Below the pieces are notes generated by a model. That model had not been told where the DNA came from, made no database searches, and worked only from the letters and a program-made list of their open reading frames with translations. The position numbers and the translations under genes were made by a program. A stretch of 64,000 nt of DNA, from the NCBI RefSeq assembly GCF_041521385.1, contig NZ_CP168006.1, forward strand, positions 3,022,133 through 3,086,132, given 5' to 3'. Shown piece after piece: positions 24,928-33,027 of the stretch (position 1 is its first letter; every line of letters begins with the position of its first letter). Source of the DNA: Alcaligenes faecalis. Lineage in GTDB: Bacteria; Pseudomonadota; Gammaproteobacteria; Burkholderiales; Burkholderiaceae_B.

Positions 24928-26517
24928 TCACGCTATCGCCAAAGGCAGGGGGCTGGTTTCGCTGTGAGCCATCATGGTGTCGATCAATTGACACAAAAGC
25001 GTTGTTTTTAACGTTTGCGCGTCAGGTTCATTCCACAAATTATGTTGTTCCAGTGGATCGGCTTGCAGATCGTACAGCTCTCCGATGTGACCGCCCTCGT
25101 ACAGACTGAGACGATGCTGCTGTGTGACCAGCGAGCGCAGCTTGGTGCGAATAGGCGTATTGAACAGCTTGCGCTGGTTTTCTTCCTCAATCAATACGCC
25201 TGTTCGCCAATCCACGGCTTCGTTCTGTATCACTTTCAGCAAGGAGCGGCCTTGAATGCCGTTGTAGGGCAACTGGCCTGCGCGCTGCAGAACCGTAGGC
25301 GCGACGTCAATGGTAGAACAGACCATCGTGCTTGTGCCTTGAGATTTCGCATCCTTTGGGTCAAACCAGATAAAGGGGCTGCGAATAATGCTTTGGTAAT
25401 GTACAGGGCCTTTGAGCATGAGCTGATGGTCGCCCATGAAATCGCCATGATCACTCATGAACATGACAATGGTGTTCTCCGCCTGGCCGGTGTGCTCCAG
25501 ATGATCCAGAATGCGACCGATCTCGGCATCGATATGCGTGATGGAGCCGTAATTCAGAGCAATTGCCTCGCGCGCTTCGCGCTCTGAGCAGGCGAACAGC
25601 GTGGGCGTGTGCTTGATCGCTTTGCCTTCATCGCGCCGTTTATGGAGCAGTTGCAGATGGGCTGGCAAGGGATGGGGGCCCAGGTGGAAGGAGTCGGGCA
25701 GGCTGACCTCTTCAGGCTTGTACATATCCCAGTATTGACCGTGCGGGGTGTAGGGGTGATGGGGGTCGGGGAAGGAGCATTGAATGAAGAAGGGCTGTTG
25801 TTCCTGGGCATATTTATCCAGCACCGCGCGGGTACGCTCACCAATCCAGGCTGTGGTGCTGTACTCTTCTGGCACGCGGGTACGCCATGCTTGGCCGATA
25901 CGACTCAATTCGTAGTCGGGAGTCGGGATGGCATTCTCAGGGCCGGATAGGGCGGCGATGTCAGGATGTTCATTTTGCAGCCAGCGACCATAGTCACCCC
26001 AGACCTGATCGCCGTGGTCAATGGCCAGGTCCACGTGTTCGTAACCGTAAAAAGGAAGTTGTACGCCGTGATCGGCGCGATCGCGCCACCATTGGCCACA
26101 CTCCTGGCCGTAATCGTTGGTCGGCAGGGGTGGGCGGGCTTCCCCCTTGGTCGGTGGATCATCCGGGCGTGGGTAGAGGGGGGGGGTATCCGTTATGTTT
26201 TGCAAATGTGCCTTGCCCACCAAGGCAGTGCCCCAGCCTGCCTGACGCAGTACATCGACAAACGTGGTGGAGTCCAGCGGTAGGGGAACGCCGTTGTGGC
26301 GAGCGCCGTGTACCGAAGGCATGCGGCCAGTCATCAGGGAAGCACGGTTGGGCATGCAGATCGGGGTGGCGACGTAGAATCGCTCCGCACGCCAACCACG
26401 AGCGGCCAAAGAGTCCAGATTGGGTGTTTTTATTTCTTTATTGCCGTAACAAGCCAAATGGTCTGCACGGAGTTGATCCGCAATGATTAATAAAAAATTG
26501 GGTACTGACTGAGCCAT
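24928..26517 (-). CDS. Sulfatase-family hydrolase (arylsulfatase / phosphonate monoester hydrolase type)
   Basis: A 529-residue alkaline-phosphatase-superfamily enzyme. The formylglycine motif C54-M-P-N-R58 is intact and followed by ASLMTGRMPSVHG. Metal ligands are visible at IIADQLRADH (Asp14) and MFMSDHGDFMGDHQLM. No signal peptide is evident, so it is probably cytoplasmic. A formylglycine-generating enzyme must come from elsewhere. The substrate could be a sulfate ester such as choline sulfate, or a phosphonate/phosphate ester. First gene of a two-gene minus-strand operon with the Bug protein, and divergent from a LysR regulator. Confidence 0.87.
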   Translation of the reverse strand: MAQSVPNFLLIIADQLRADHLACYGNKEIKTPNLDSLAARGWRAERFYVATPICMPNRASLMTGRMPSVHGARHNGVPLPLDSTTFVDVLRQAGWGTALVGKAHLQNITDTPPLYPRPDDPPTKGEARPPLPTNDYGQECGQWWRDRADHGVQLPFYGYEHVDLAIDHGDQVWGDYGRWLQNEHPDIAALSGPENAIPTPDYELSRIGQAWRTRVPEEYSTTAWIGERTRAVLDKYAQEQQPFFIQCSFPDPHHPYTPHGQYWDMYKPEEVSLPDSFHLGPHPLPAHLQLLHKRRDEGKAIKHTPTLFACSEREAREAIALNYGSITHIDAEIGRILDHLEHTGQAENTIVMFMSDHGDFMGDHQLMLKGPVHYQSIIRSPFIWFDPKDAKSQGTSTMVCSTIDVAPTVLQRAGQLPYNGIQGRSLLKVIQNEAVDWRTGVLIEEENQRKLFNTPIRTKLRSLVTQQHRLSLYEGGHIGELYDLQADPLEQHNLWNEPDAQTLKTTLLCQLIDTMMAHSETSPLPLAIA

Positions 26518-26623
26518 GAAGTGCCTATTTTGTAGCTTCGGGTATACCCATTATGGAAGCAGTAGCCATAATGTTAAATTGAATAACTTGCAGGTATATA
26601 TACTTCTTTCATATAGGTAAGTC

Positions 26624-27538
26624 ATGAGCTGGAGTGAACGCATTCGCTTGAAGCATCTGCAGGTTTTAATTCGTTTGTGCGAACAAAAAAGCATGAGCGA
26701 TGTGGCCCGGCAGTCCAATATGACCCAGCCTGCCTTGTCAAAATGGCTCAAGGACTTTGAAGACAGTATAGGTATGCCTTTGTTCGAGCGCCATGCGCGC
26801 GGTATTGAGCCTTTACCGGCGGCCTTGGCATTGGTCTCCCAGGCTCAAGGGGTGCTTAATCGCCTTGACCGCATGAATGCGACTTTGGAGCAATACCGGC
26901 AGGGATTCCGCCAGCAGTTTACCTTGGGTATTTCGCCGATGGTGGCCGCGGTTTATTTGCCGCAGTTGCTGGTGTATTTGCATCAGCGCGATCCGCAATG
27001 CCATATCCGGATTCAGGAAGGCACGCTGGATATTTTGAGCCGCAATCTGGAACAGGGTGAGCTGGACCTGGTTATTGGCCGTGTGGATGAAGCAGGCCGG
27101 AACCCGGCGATGGCGTATCTGCCGTTGGGCATGGTGCCTTTGGGGGTGGCCGCTTGCCGCAAGCATCCTTTGGCTCGGCAAGAGGAAGTGACCTGGGAGC
27201 AGACGCTGGAGTACCCCTGGGTATTACCGCCCAAAAACAGTCCTATGCGGCGCAGTTTCGAGTTGAGCCTGGATGCCAAGGGGCTGCCGTATCCCACTTG
27301 TGCGATCGAGTCTGCCTACGCGCATACCAATGCACGGGTGGCCGTTGGCAGTGATTTCCTGGTTCCCATGACGCGCAGTATGGTGCCGGTCTATCCGGAG
27401 CTCTGTATCCTGGAGCTGGGCTGGAGCGACCCGCGTTTGCACGGTCAGCTTGGTCTGTTGTGGCGCCCGCAGGACTCGGGTGAGCCAATGCTGGAAGAGG
27501 TCATTAGCTGGATGAGCAAGCAGCCTCACACAGTGTGA
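26624..27538 (+). CDS. LysR-family transcriptional regulator
   Basis: A 304-residue regulator. The N-terminal winged helix is at about 6-64 (LKHLQVLIRLCEQKSMSDVA then SNMTQPALSKWLKDFE, LFERHARG), and a periplasmic-binding-like effector domain spans about 90-300. It faces the sulfatase gene across a 106-base AT-rich promoter region, the standard arrangement for an LysR protein controlling its divergent neighbour. The effector is unknown; a sulfate ester or a related compound is the contextual guess. Confidence 0.9.
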   Translation: MSWSERIRLKHLQVLIRLCEQKSMSDVARQSNMTQPALSKWLKDFEDSIGMPLFERHARGIEPLPAALALVSQAQGVLNRLDRMNATLEQYRQGFRQQFTLGISPMVAAVYLPQLLVYLHQRDPQCHIRIQEGTLDILSRNLEQGELDLVIGRVDEAGRNPAMAYLPLGMVPLGVAACRKHPLARQEEVTWEQTLEYPWVLPPKNSPMRRSFELSLDAKGLPYPTCAIESAYAHTNARVAVGSDFLVPMTRSMVPVYPELCILELGWSDPRLHGQLGLLWRPQDSGEPMLEEVISWMSKQPHTV

Positions 27539-27652
27539 TGTCAATCAGGGTCAGCAGGGGCTGACCCTGAAAGAGCTGACAGCTTGTTTTTTAAATGCAT
27601 GTAACTAAAAATTGCCAGCATGCTATTTTGTTTCTTCTTGGCGAATTGATTG

Positions 27653-28765
27653 ATGGGAACTGTTCTGGAAGGTTGGAAAAACTTGCAAGCGATCAGTATC
27701 AGCTCGGTGCGCGACACGCTGAGCGGGAAATACCATTCTCGTGACTTCATTCATGCCCGAATGGAGTACTTACGCAGCCGCGTCGTATTAGTTGGCTTGT
27801 TATTTGCCTTGTTGACGCCCCTTTGGACTGTGATGGACTGGTTGGTTTTGCCCGGCTGGCCCACACATTTAATGGCGGTGCGAGTGTTCAGTCTGGGGGG
27901 GCTGATCGCGTGTGTGTGGTTTGCTTTCAATGGCCACCAGCGTATCACCCGTATTTATGTGTTAAGTGGCCTGGTTTTTATTTTGCCAGCCTCTTTTTAC
28001 GCCTATATGCTGCTCACGCTCTCGGGGGCCGGGCATTATGTGGTACTGGGTTACGGCTTTATCCCTTTTCTGTTGGTGGCGACCTTAAGCATTTTTCCCT
28101 TTACCTTGCTGGAGTCTGCGCTGGTAGGGGGCGCGTTAATTGCCTTGCAGGTATTGGCCAGTGTCAGTTCGGGAACCTGGATGACGGCGAAAGGTTTGCA
28201 GGATCTGTGGCTGTTGAGTGCTTTGCTGGTTGTGGCCCTGACCGCCAATTACTTTCATCTGGGACTTTTGTTGCGTTTATATCGGCAAGCCACGCACGAT
28301 ACCTTGACTGGGTTGCTGAACCGGGGGGCGGTCAGTCGTCAATTGGGGCAGGGACCTGTCCAGGAAAAACTGCATGTGTTGATGGTGGATCTGGATCATT
28401 TCAAACAGATCAACGATACCCATGGCCATTCGGTAGGGGATGATGTCTTGACGCGTACCGCGTCTTTATTCAAGGCGCATTTGGGGCCCCATGACTTGGC
28501 GGCACGTTATGGTGGCGAGGAGTTTGTGTTGATTCTGGCCGGGCGTCGTGATGAGCAGGCTTTGCGCTTTGCGGATTTGCTTTTGCGTCGGGTGCAGGAA
28601 CAAACTTTCTACAATCATGACCGCGAGTCTTTTCAGATTACGGCCAGTATGGGCCTGGCAGTGTGTCTGCCCGGTCAGGTCATTGAAGAGGCGCTGGTTC
28701 AGGCTGATCAACGCCTGTATGACGCCAAGCGTGCGGGTCGCAACCAGGTGGTGGCGACAGATTAA
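27653..28765 (+). CDS. Membrane-anchored diguanylate cyclase (GGDEF)
   Basis: A 370-residue protein making cyclic di-GMP. About six hydrophobic segments span residues 42-210, forming an N-terminal membrane sensor region, followed by the GGDEF domain with DHDTLTGLLNRGA-like start, MVDLDHFKQINDTHGHSVGDD and an intact RYGGEEF active site (GGEEF about 287-291). The inhibitory RxxD site is lost: the tetrad before the active site reads GPHD, with Gly for Arg. I chose the ATG at 27653 over the TTG at 27650. A hairpin without T-run (27546-27569) separates it from the LysR gene. Confidence 0.9.
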   Translation: MGTVLEGWKNLQAISISSVRDTLSGKYHSRDFIHARMEYLRSRVVLVGLLFALLTPLWTVMDWLVLPGWPTHLMAVRVFSLGGLIACVWFAFNGHQRITRIYVLSGLVFILPASFYAYMLLTLSGAGHYVVLGYGFIPFLLVATLSIFPFTLLESALVGGALIALQVLASVSSGTWMTAKGLQDLWLLSALLVVALTANYFHLGLLLRLYRQATHDTLTGLLNRGAVSRQLGQGPVQEKLHVLMVDLDHFKQINDTHGHSVGDDVLTRTASLFKAHLGPHDLAARYGGEEFVLILAGRRDEQALRFADLLLRRVQEQTFYNHDRESFQITASMGLAVCLPGQVIEEALVQADQRLYDAKRAGRNQVVATD

Positions 28766-28784
28766 ACCTGTCGGGCTACGTCAA

Positions 28785-28825
28785 CCAAGGGGGCCTGGAG
28801 TGGCAAAGACTCCAGGCCCCCTTGG
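28785..28825. terminator. Perfect 16-bp-stem hairpin between convergent genes
   Basis: CCAAGGGGGCCTGGAG (28785-28800) is the exact reverse complement of 28810-28825. It lies between the stops of the diguanylate cyclase and the penicillin acylase genes and probably ends transcription in both directions, although no T-run follows. Confidence 0.6.
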
Positions 28826-28836
28826 CGATCGACTCC

Positions 28837-31272
28837 TTAGTAGTGCAGGGTTTGGCTTTCCTGGCTGGCCTTGTCTATGTCCTGATCGCTGATAGCATCG
28901 TTCTTGCACTTGAAGGCCGCAAACATTTCAAGCTGATCCGAGTGATGTGCGTCGGCTTCGCCTTTGGGATTGATGAAACCACTTTGCCCCGGCGCCATGA
29001 TCGAGCACATGCGCACGCCAGCAGGGTCCAGCACGTACTGGAAGCGGGCGCTGCCGGTGTTCAGATAAGGCATGAGGCGGCGCTCGAACGCAGGGTCAGA
29101 CCAAGGCACCCCAATCGCATTACGTGCCGCAAACAACATGGAAACAGAGGGAGCACGCCATTGCTGAGCTTGTGCGCCCTGCGCTTGCTCCAGCGAGGTG
29201 GCCGCTTGTTCCAGCGCATCCAGTACCAGCTCCTGGGCTGGACGACCTTGCAGGAAATCAATGGTCTGTGGCACACCAGCAGCCGGGCCCTGGATGGCGT
29301 TCCAGATCAGCTTGGCTGCCGCAGCGGGTTGGGCGCTGCGTGGATCATCCATGGCCGGGTACAGGCCTTGCGTGTAGGTCTGGTAGACGCTGTCAGGCAA
29401 ACGACCTTTCAGGAATACAGGGACCGCAGCGTGCATCCAGGCCTGCATCACAGCCGGAGCACTGCCTTCGTAATGCTTGCCGTTGCTGGCGACGTGCAGC
29501 TTGTAGTCCCAGCCTCTCAACTGCTCGGCAGCTTGACGGGCCAGGGCACTGGCACGTGGCAGCTTGGCGGCTGCCTGGATGAGGGGGGCGAAGTAGCGCG
29601 CATTCAGGTCCGAGCGTGCGCCCAGGGAGTCAATGCCCCAGATTTCTTCATCGCTCAGGCGCTGCTTGGCTTGCAGCGGTGCCAGTAGTTCCTGCACGCG
29701 GTCTACATAGGAGAAGTTGGCATTGTCAGCCAGCAAGGCGCCGTAGGCCTTGTTGTTCCAACTGGCGATATAGCCTTGCTGCGGGTTCAGCACTTTCGGG
29801 TTGTGCTCAAAGCTCAGAAAGCCTTGCCATTCCATGCTGCCGTCTCCTGTGGCCGGGAACTGGATGGCTTGACTGACAGGGCGTTGTGGCAAGAGGCCCA
29901 AGGCAGCGGCACCGATATTGCGCTTGGTATCGGCATAGAACCAGGTAATGGAGGCGCTGACGCGGGCTGCCTGGGCCATGAATTGATCCCAGTTTTGGGC
30001 CTTGGCCGCATGGGCCCAGCCCAGCAGGGTTTCAATTTCCCGACCTTCCCAGGTACGGCGGTTGGCGTAGGCGGTGTTGTTCTTTTTGTCCCAACTGCTG
30101 ACATAACCTTGAGCCGCGCGGTAGACGTCCAGCGTGACATCGTCCTGTCCACGCACTTTGATACGCACCTGCTTGTGCTCCATGGGACGCCAGGCATTGT
30201 TGTACCAGTAGCTATGCGGATCACCGTCTTTCAAGCGCAGTTGGTAAACGTCGTTGGTGTCCAGTGAACCTACAGTGGAACCCCAGGCAATCTGGCCATT
30301 GGTGCCGAACAGAATGGCGGGCAGGGCAACGGCAGTGGTGCCGGTCAGGTCGTAGCCCGCACCGTGCAGGCCGACGCTATAGGTAATGGACGGGGTGTAC
30401 CAGCCTTGTTGCGGGCCGTTGTAAAGCACGGCATGGCCGTGGGTCGTCTTTTCAGGACCCAGCAGCCAGGCATTGCTGGCCGTCGGTGTGCCGGCGGCCA
30501 CGGTGGGGCCCAGGGCGACAGCCTGCTTGCGCAGATAGTCCTGCGCAGCGTGTGTGGACAGGGCCTGCAAATGCGTAGGCAAGTCGGCCAGAGCGGTCTT
30601 GGCCTCCGGCTGCGCAATGATGGTGGGGGCGGTCGGGTCGTTCAGCCAGCGTAGTTGTTTGTAAAGCTGTTCGCCGCGTTCCGCGCCCTGGTCTGCTTTC
30701 AAGGTTTCCAGCAGATTCAGGTTGGCCACTTCCGCAGTACCGGCAAAGAAGCGGTTCAGAATCAGACCTACCCAGACCATGGCAATGTCCTCGGGCTGCC
30801 ATTCAGAAGGTTCAAAGCCTTTGTCCAGAAACTCTTTGGGCATCAAGGTGTCGCGTTGGGCTTTTACCTCGCGCACACGCTGGGTAAAGCCTGCCGCATA
30901 GCCCTCAAACATGGCGCGGTCTTCTTTGGAAAGAGCGGCCAATTGCTTGCGAATAGAGTCCGGGTCGATGTTGCTGTGGGTGACTTTATCCAGCTCCAGG
31001 AAATCCGCTCCCAGAACTTCTGCCACCGTTCCCCAGCCAGAGCGTTTGGCAATTTCCATCTGATAGAGACGGTCCGTCGCGACGGCATAGGCATAGCCAT
31101 AGAACAGGCCATAGGTGCTGTCCGCATAGATGTGCGGCGTGCCATAGCTGTCGCGCTTGATGGTAACGCTGCGATCATTCACGGAAGTGCTGGCACAGGC
31201 GGCCAGCAAGATGCTGGTGCTCAGTACGCCAAGGGTCAGTCGGGATGGGAAGCGACGGGGGAAGTTCAACAT
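28837..31272 (-). CDS. Penicillin G acylase-family Ntn hydrolase, lipoprotein
   Basis: An 811-residue S45 precursor that would be cut into alpha and beta chains. The expected N-terminal nucleophile of the beta chain is Ser266 in the pattern ASNAWLLGPEKT, followed by YNGPQQGWYTPS, GLHGAGYDLTG and GQIAWGSTVG, which align well with the classic penicillin G acylase beta chain. The alpha part has DSYGTPHIYADSTYGLFYGY. Unlike the secreted classic enzymes the N-terminus is a lipoprotein signal, LLAAC with Cys26, so it is probably lipid-anchored. Possible substrates are phenylacetyl-amides, penicillin G or acyl-homoserine lactones. Single-gene unit. Confidence 0.88.
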   Translation of the reverse strand: MLNFPRRFPSRLTLGVLSTSILLAACASTSVNDRSVTIKRDSYGTPHIYADSTYGLFYGYAYAVATDRLYQMEIAKRSGWGTVAEVLGADFLELDKVTHSNIDPDSIRKQLAALSKEDRAMFEGYAAGFTQRVREVKAQRDTLMPKEFLDKGFEPSEWQPEDIAMVWVGLILNRFFAGTAEVANLNLLETLKADQGAERGEQLYKQLRWLNDPTAPTIIAQPEAKTALADLPTHLQALSTHAAQDYLRKQAVALGPTVAAGTPTASNAWLLGPEKTTHGHAVLYNGPQQGWYTPSITYSVGLHGAGYDLTGTTAVALPAILFGTNGQIAWGSTVGSLDTNDVYQLRLKDGDPHSYWYNNAWRPMEHKQVRIKVRGQDDVTLDVYRAAQGYVSSWDKKNNTAYANRRTWEGREIETLLGWAHAAKAQNWDQFMAQAARVSASITWFYADTKRNIGAAALGLLPQRPVSQAIQFPATGDGSMEWQGFLSFEHNPKVLNPQQGYIASWNNKAYGALLADNANFSYVDRVQELLAPLQAKQRLSDEEIWGIDSLGARSDLNARYFAPLIQAAAKLPRASALARQAAEQLRGWDYKLHVASNGKHYEGSAPAVMQAWMHAAVPVFLKGRLPDSVYQTYTQGLYPAMDDPRSAQPAAAAKLIWNAIQGPAAGVPQTIDFLQGRPAQELVLDALEQAATSLEQAQGAQAQQWRAPSVSMLFAARNAIGVPWSDPAFERRLMPYLNTGSARFQYVLDPAGVRMCSIMAPGQSGFINPKGEADAHHSDQLEMFAAFKCKNDAISDQDIDKASQESQTLHY

Positions 31273-31742
31273 CTTGTCTCCTCAAGCGTAGCCATGGGGC
31301 TACCGTTTTTTTATCTCTTGAGAATATAACGTCAAAGTTCTTTAGGTATTGATATTTTCAGGTGAAAGCTTCTAGAGGATTTCCCCAGTACAAAAGCGGC
31401 TTGCCGGATATGATGGAGCAGTTTATGAAATCCATGATTCGGCGCGTGCAGGAACCAGGTAGGGTGGTTGCGTTTTAATCTTTGGGCTTATTAAGTGTAG
31501 TCACTGTATATCGGTAGTTATCTTCTTTTCAGGCTATCTACTTTTTCTGCTCATTTCTTCTCGCTCTCCTTGCTTTAACGGCTTTCTGCCTGACTAGTTG
31601 TGTTTTATGTTTAAAGTGTTCAAGGGTATATCCCTAGGTCTTGGTCGATTTACTCGCAAAAATACCATGTGTACACTTTAAATTACTAAAACAAGACAAG
31701 TTGCTGAGTCGTGTTTCGCCTTACAAGCCCACGGAGAAGACA
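31273..31742. promoter_or_regulatory. Promoter region of the branched-chain-type ABC operon with inverted half-sites
   Basis: A 470-base gene-free region. TTAAAGTGT (31611-31619) and its exact reverse complement ACACTTTAA (31673-31681) lie 53 bases apart; the second is preceded by GTGTACAC (31669-31676). The same nine-base half-site occurs in the nicA/nicB control region (40734-40742). An operator shared by the two units is inferred. Upstream of 31600 I see nothing recognisable. Confidence 0.45.
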
Positions 31743-32960
31743 ATGAACAAGACATTTGCAGGGGTAGCACTGGCAGGAACGATGATGTTGCAAACTTTGG
31801 GGGCCACCGCTGCCGCTGAAGGGGTCATCAAGATTGGAGAGTTGAACAGCTATAAGTCCCAGCCCGCTTTTTTGGGGCCTTATCGAAACGGGATGGAGCT
31901 GGCGGTTGAGCAGATCAATCAGGCTGGGGGGATTCACGGCAAGCAACTGGAGTTGATTATCAAGGATGACAATTCCAACCCCGGCGATGCCGTACGCGCC
32001 GCCGAGGAATTGATCTCGCGGGAAAAGGTCGATGTGCTGACCGGGACCTTCCTGTCCAATATTGGTCTGGCCATTACCGACTTTGCCAAACACAAAAAAG
32101 TATTCTTTCTGGCCAGCGAACCGTTGACCGACAAGATCGTCTGGGCCGATGGCAACCGCTACACCTTCCGCCTGCGCAACTCCACCTATATGCAGGTCGC
32201 CATGCTGGTGCCGGAAGCCGTCAAGCTGAACAAGAAGCGTTGGGCGATTGTGTACCCCAACTACGAGTACGGTCAGTCCGCCGTTGCCACGTTCAAGACT
32301 CTGATGAAAGAAGCCCAGCCCGATATCGAGTTCGTGGCTGAGCAGGCCACGCCGTTGGGCAAGGTCGATGCCGGTGCCGTGGTGCAGGCTTTGTCCGAAG
32401 CCAAGCCTGATGCGGTTTTTAACGTACTTTTTGCGTCCGACCTGGCTCGTCTGGTTCGTGCCGGTAATCAGCGCCAGTTCTTCAGCCCTGCCTTGCCGGT
32501 GGTCAGCATGTTGACCGGCGAGCCCGAATACCTGGACCCCTTGGGTGAAGAAACGCCGGAAGGCTGGATTGTGACGGGCTACCCCTGGTATGCCATCGAC
32601 ACACCCGAGCACAATGCCTTTTTGAAAGCCTATCAGGGCAAGTACAAGGAGCACCCACGCCTGGGCACGATTATTGGCTACAGCACCATTGTGTCGATTG
32701 CCGCCGGTATTGAAAAAGCCGGTTCTACCGACACCGAAGCCATGATCAAAGCCTTCCGTGGTCTGGATGTGGTCACGCCTTTTGGTCCTATTACTTACCG
32801 CACGCAAGATCAGCAGTCCACACAGGGGGCGTATGTGGGTGTGCTGGCCAAGCAAGACGGCAAGGGCATCATGACTAATATTCGTTATGCCGATGGCAAG
32901 GATGTACAGCCTACGGATGAGCAAGTCAGCCAGTGGCGTCCTGCCGCGGCCAATCAATAA
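31743..32960 (+). CDS. ABC transporter substrate-binding protein, branched-chain amino acid (LivK/HAAT) type
   Basis: A 405-residue periplasmic receptor. The signal peptide MNKTFAGVALAGTMMLQ ends near ATAAAEG, and the mature protein starts GVIKIGELNSYKSQPAFLGPYRNGMELAVEQIN. Features of the type-1 periplasmic fold family include IIKDDNSNPGDAVRAAEELI and VDVLTGTFLSNIGLA. Start is the ATG at 31743 with GGAG nine bases upstream. First of four genes forming a complete importer. Many members import aromatic or heterocyclic acids rather than amino acids; its position beside nicotinate genes and a shared half-site point to a pyridine carboxylate. Confidence 0.9.
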   Translation: MNKTFAGVALAGTMMLQTLGATAAAEGVIKIGELNSYKSQPAFLGPYRNGMELAVEQINQAGGIHGKQLELIIKDDNSNPGDAVRAAEELISREKVDVLTGTFLSNIGLAITDFAKHKKVFFLASEPLTDKIVWADGNRYTFRLRNSTYMQVAMLVPEAVKLNKKRWAIVYPNYEYGQSAVATFKTLMKEAQPDIEFVAEQATPLGKVDAGAVVQALSEAKPDAVFNVLFASDLARLVRAGNQRQFFSPALPVVSMLTGEPEYLDPLGEETPEGWIVTGYPWYAIDTPEHNAFLKAYQGKYKEHPRLGTIIGYSTIVSIAAGIEKAGSTDTEAMIKAFRGLDVVTPFGPITYRTQDQQSTQGAYVGVLAKQDGKGIMTNIRYADGKDVQPTDEQVSQWRPAAANQ

Positions 32961-32987
32961 TTCCAAGAACGCAGTATTTCGTAGATC

Positions 32988-33007
32988 GGCGCGCCGTCTG
33001 GCGCGCC
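32988..33007 (+). other. Intercistronic hairpin between receptor and permease genes
   Basis: GGCGCGCC, loop GTCT, GGCGCGCC: a very stable 8-bp stem just before the permease gene. Such hairpins often protect the receptor mRNA and lower expression of downstream membrane genes; that role is inferred. Confidence 0.5.
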
Positions 33008-33027
33008 ACTTCTGACGCGAGGCAGTA

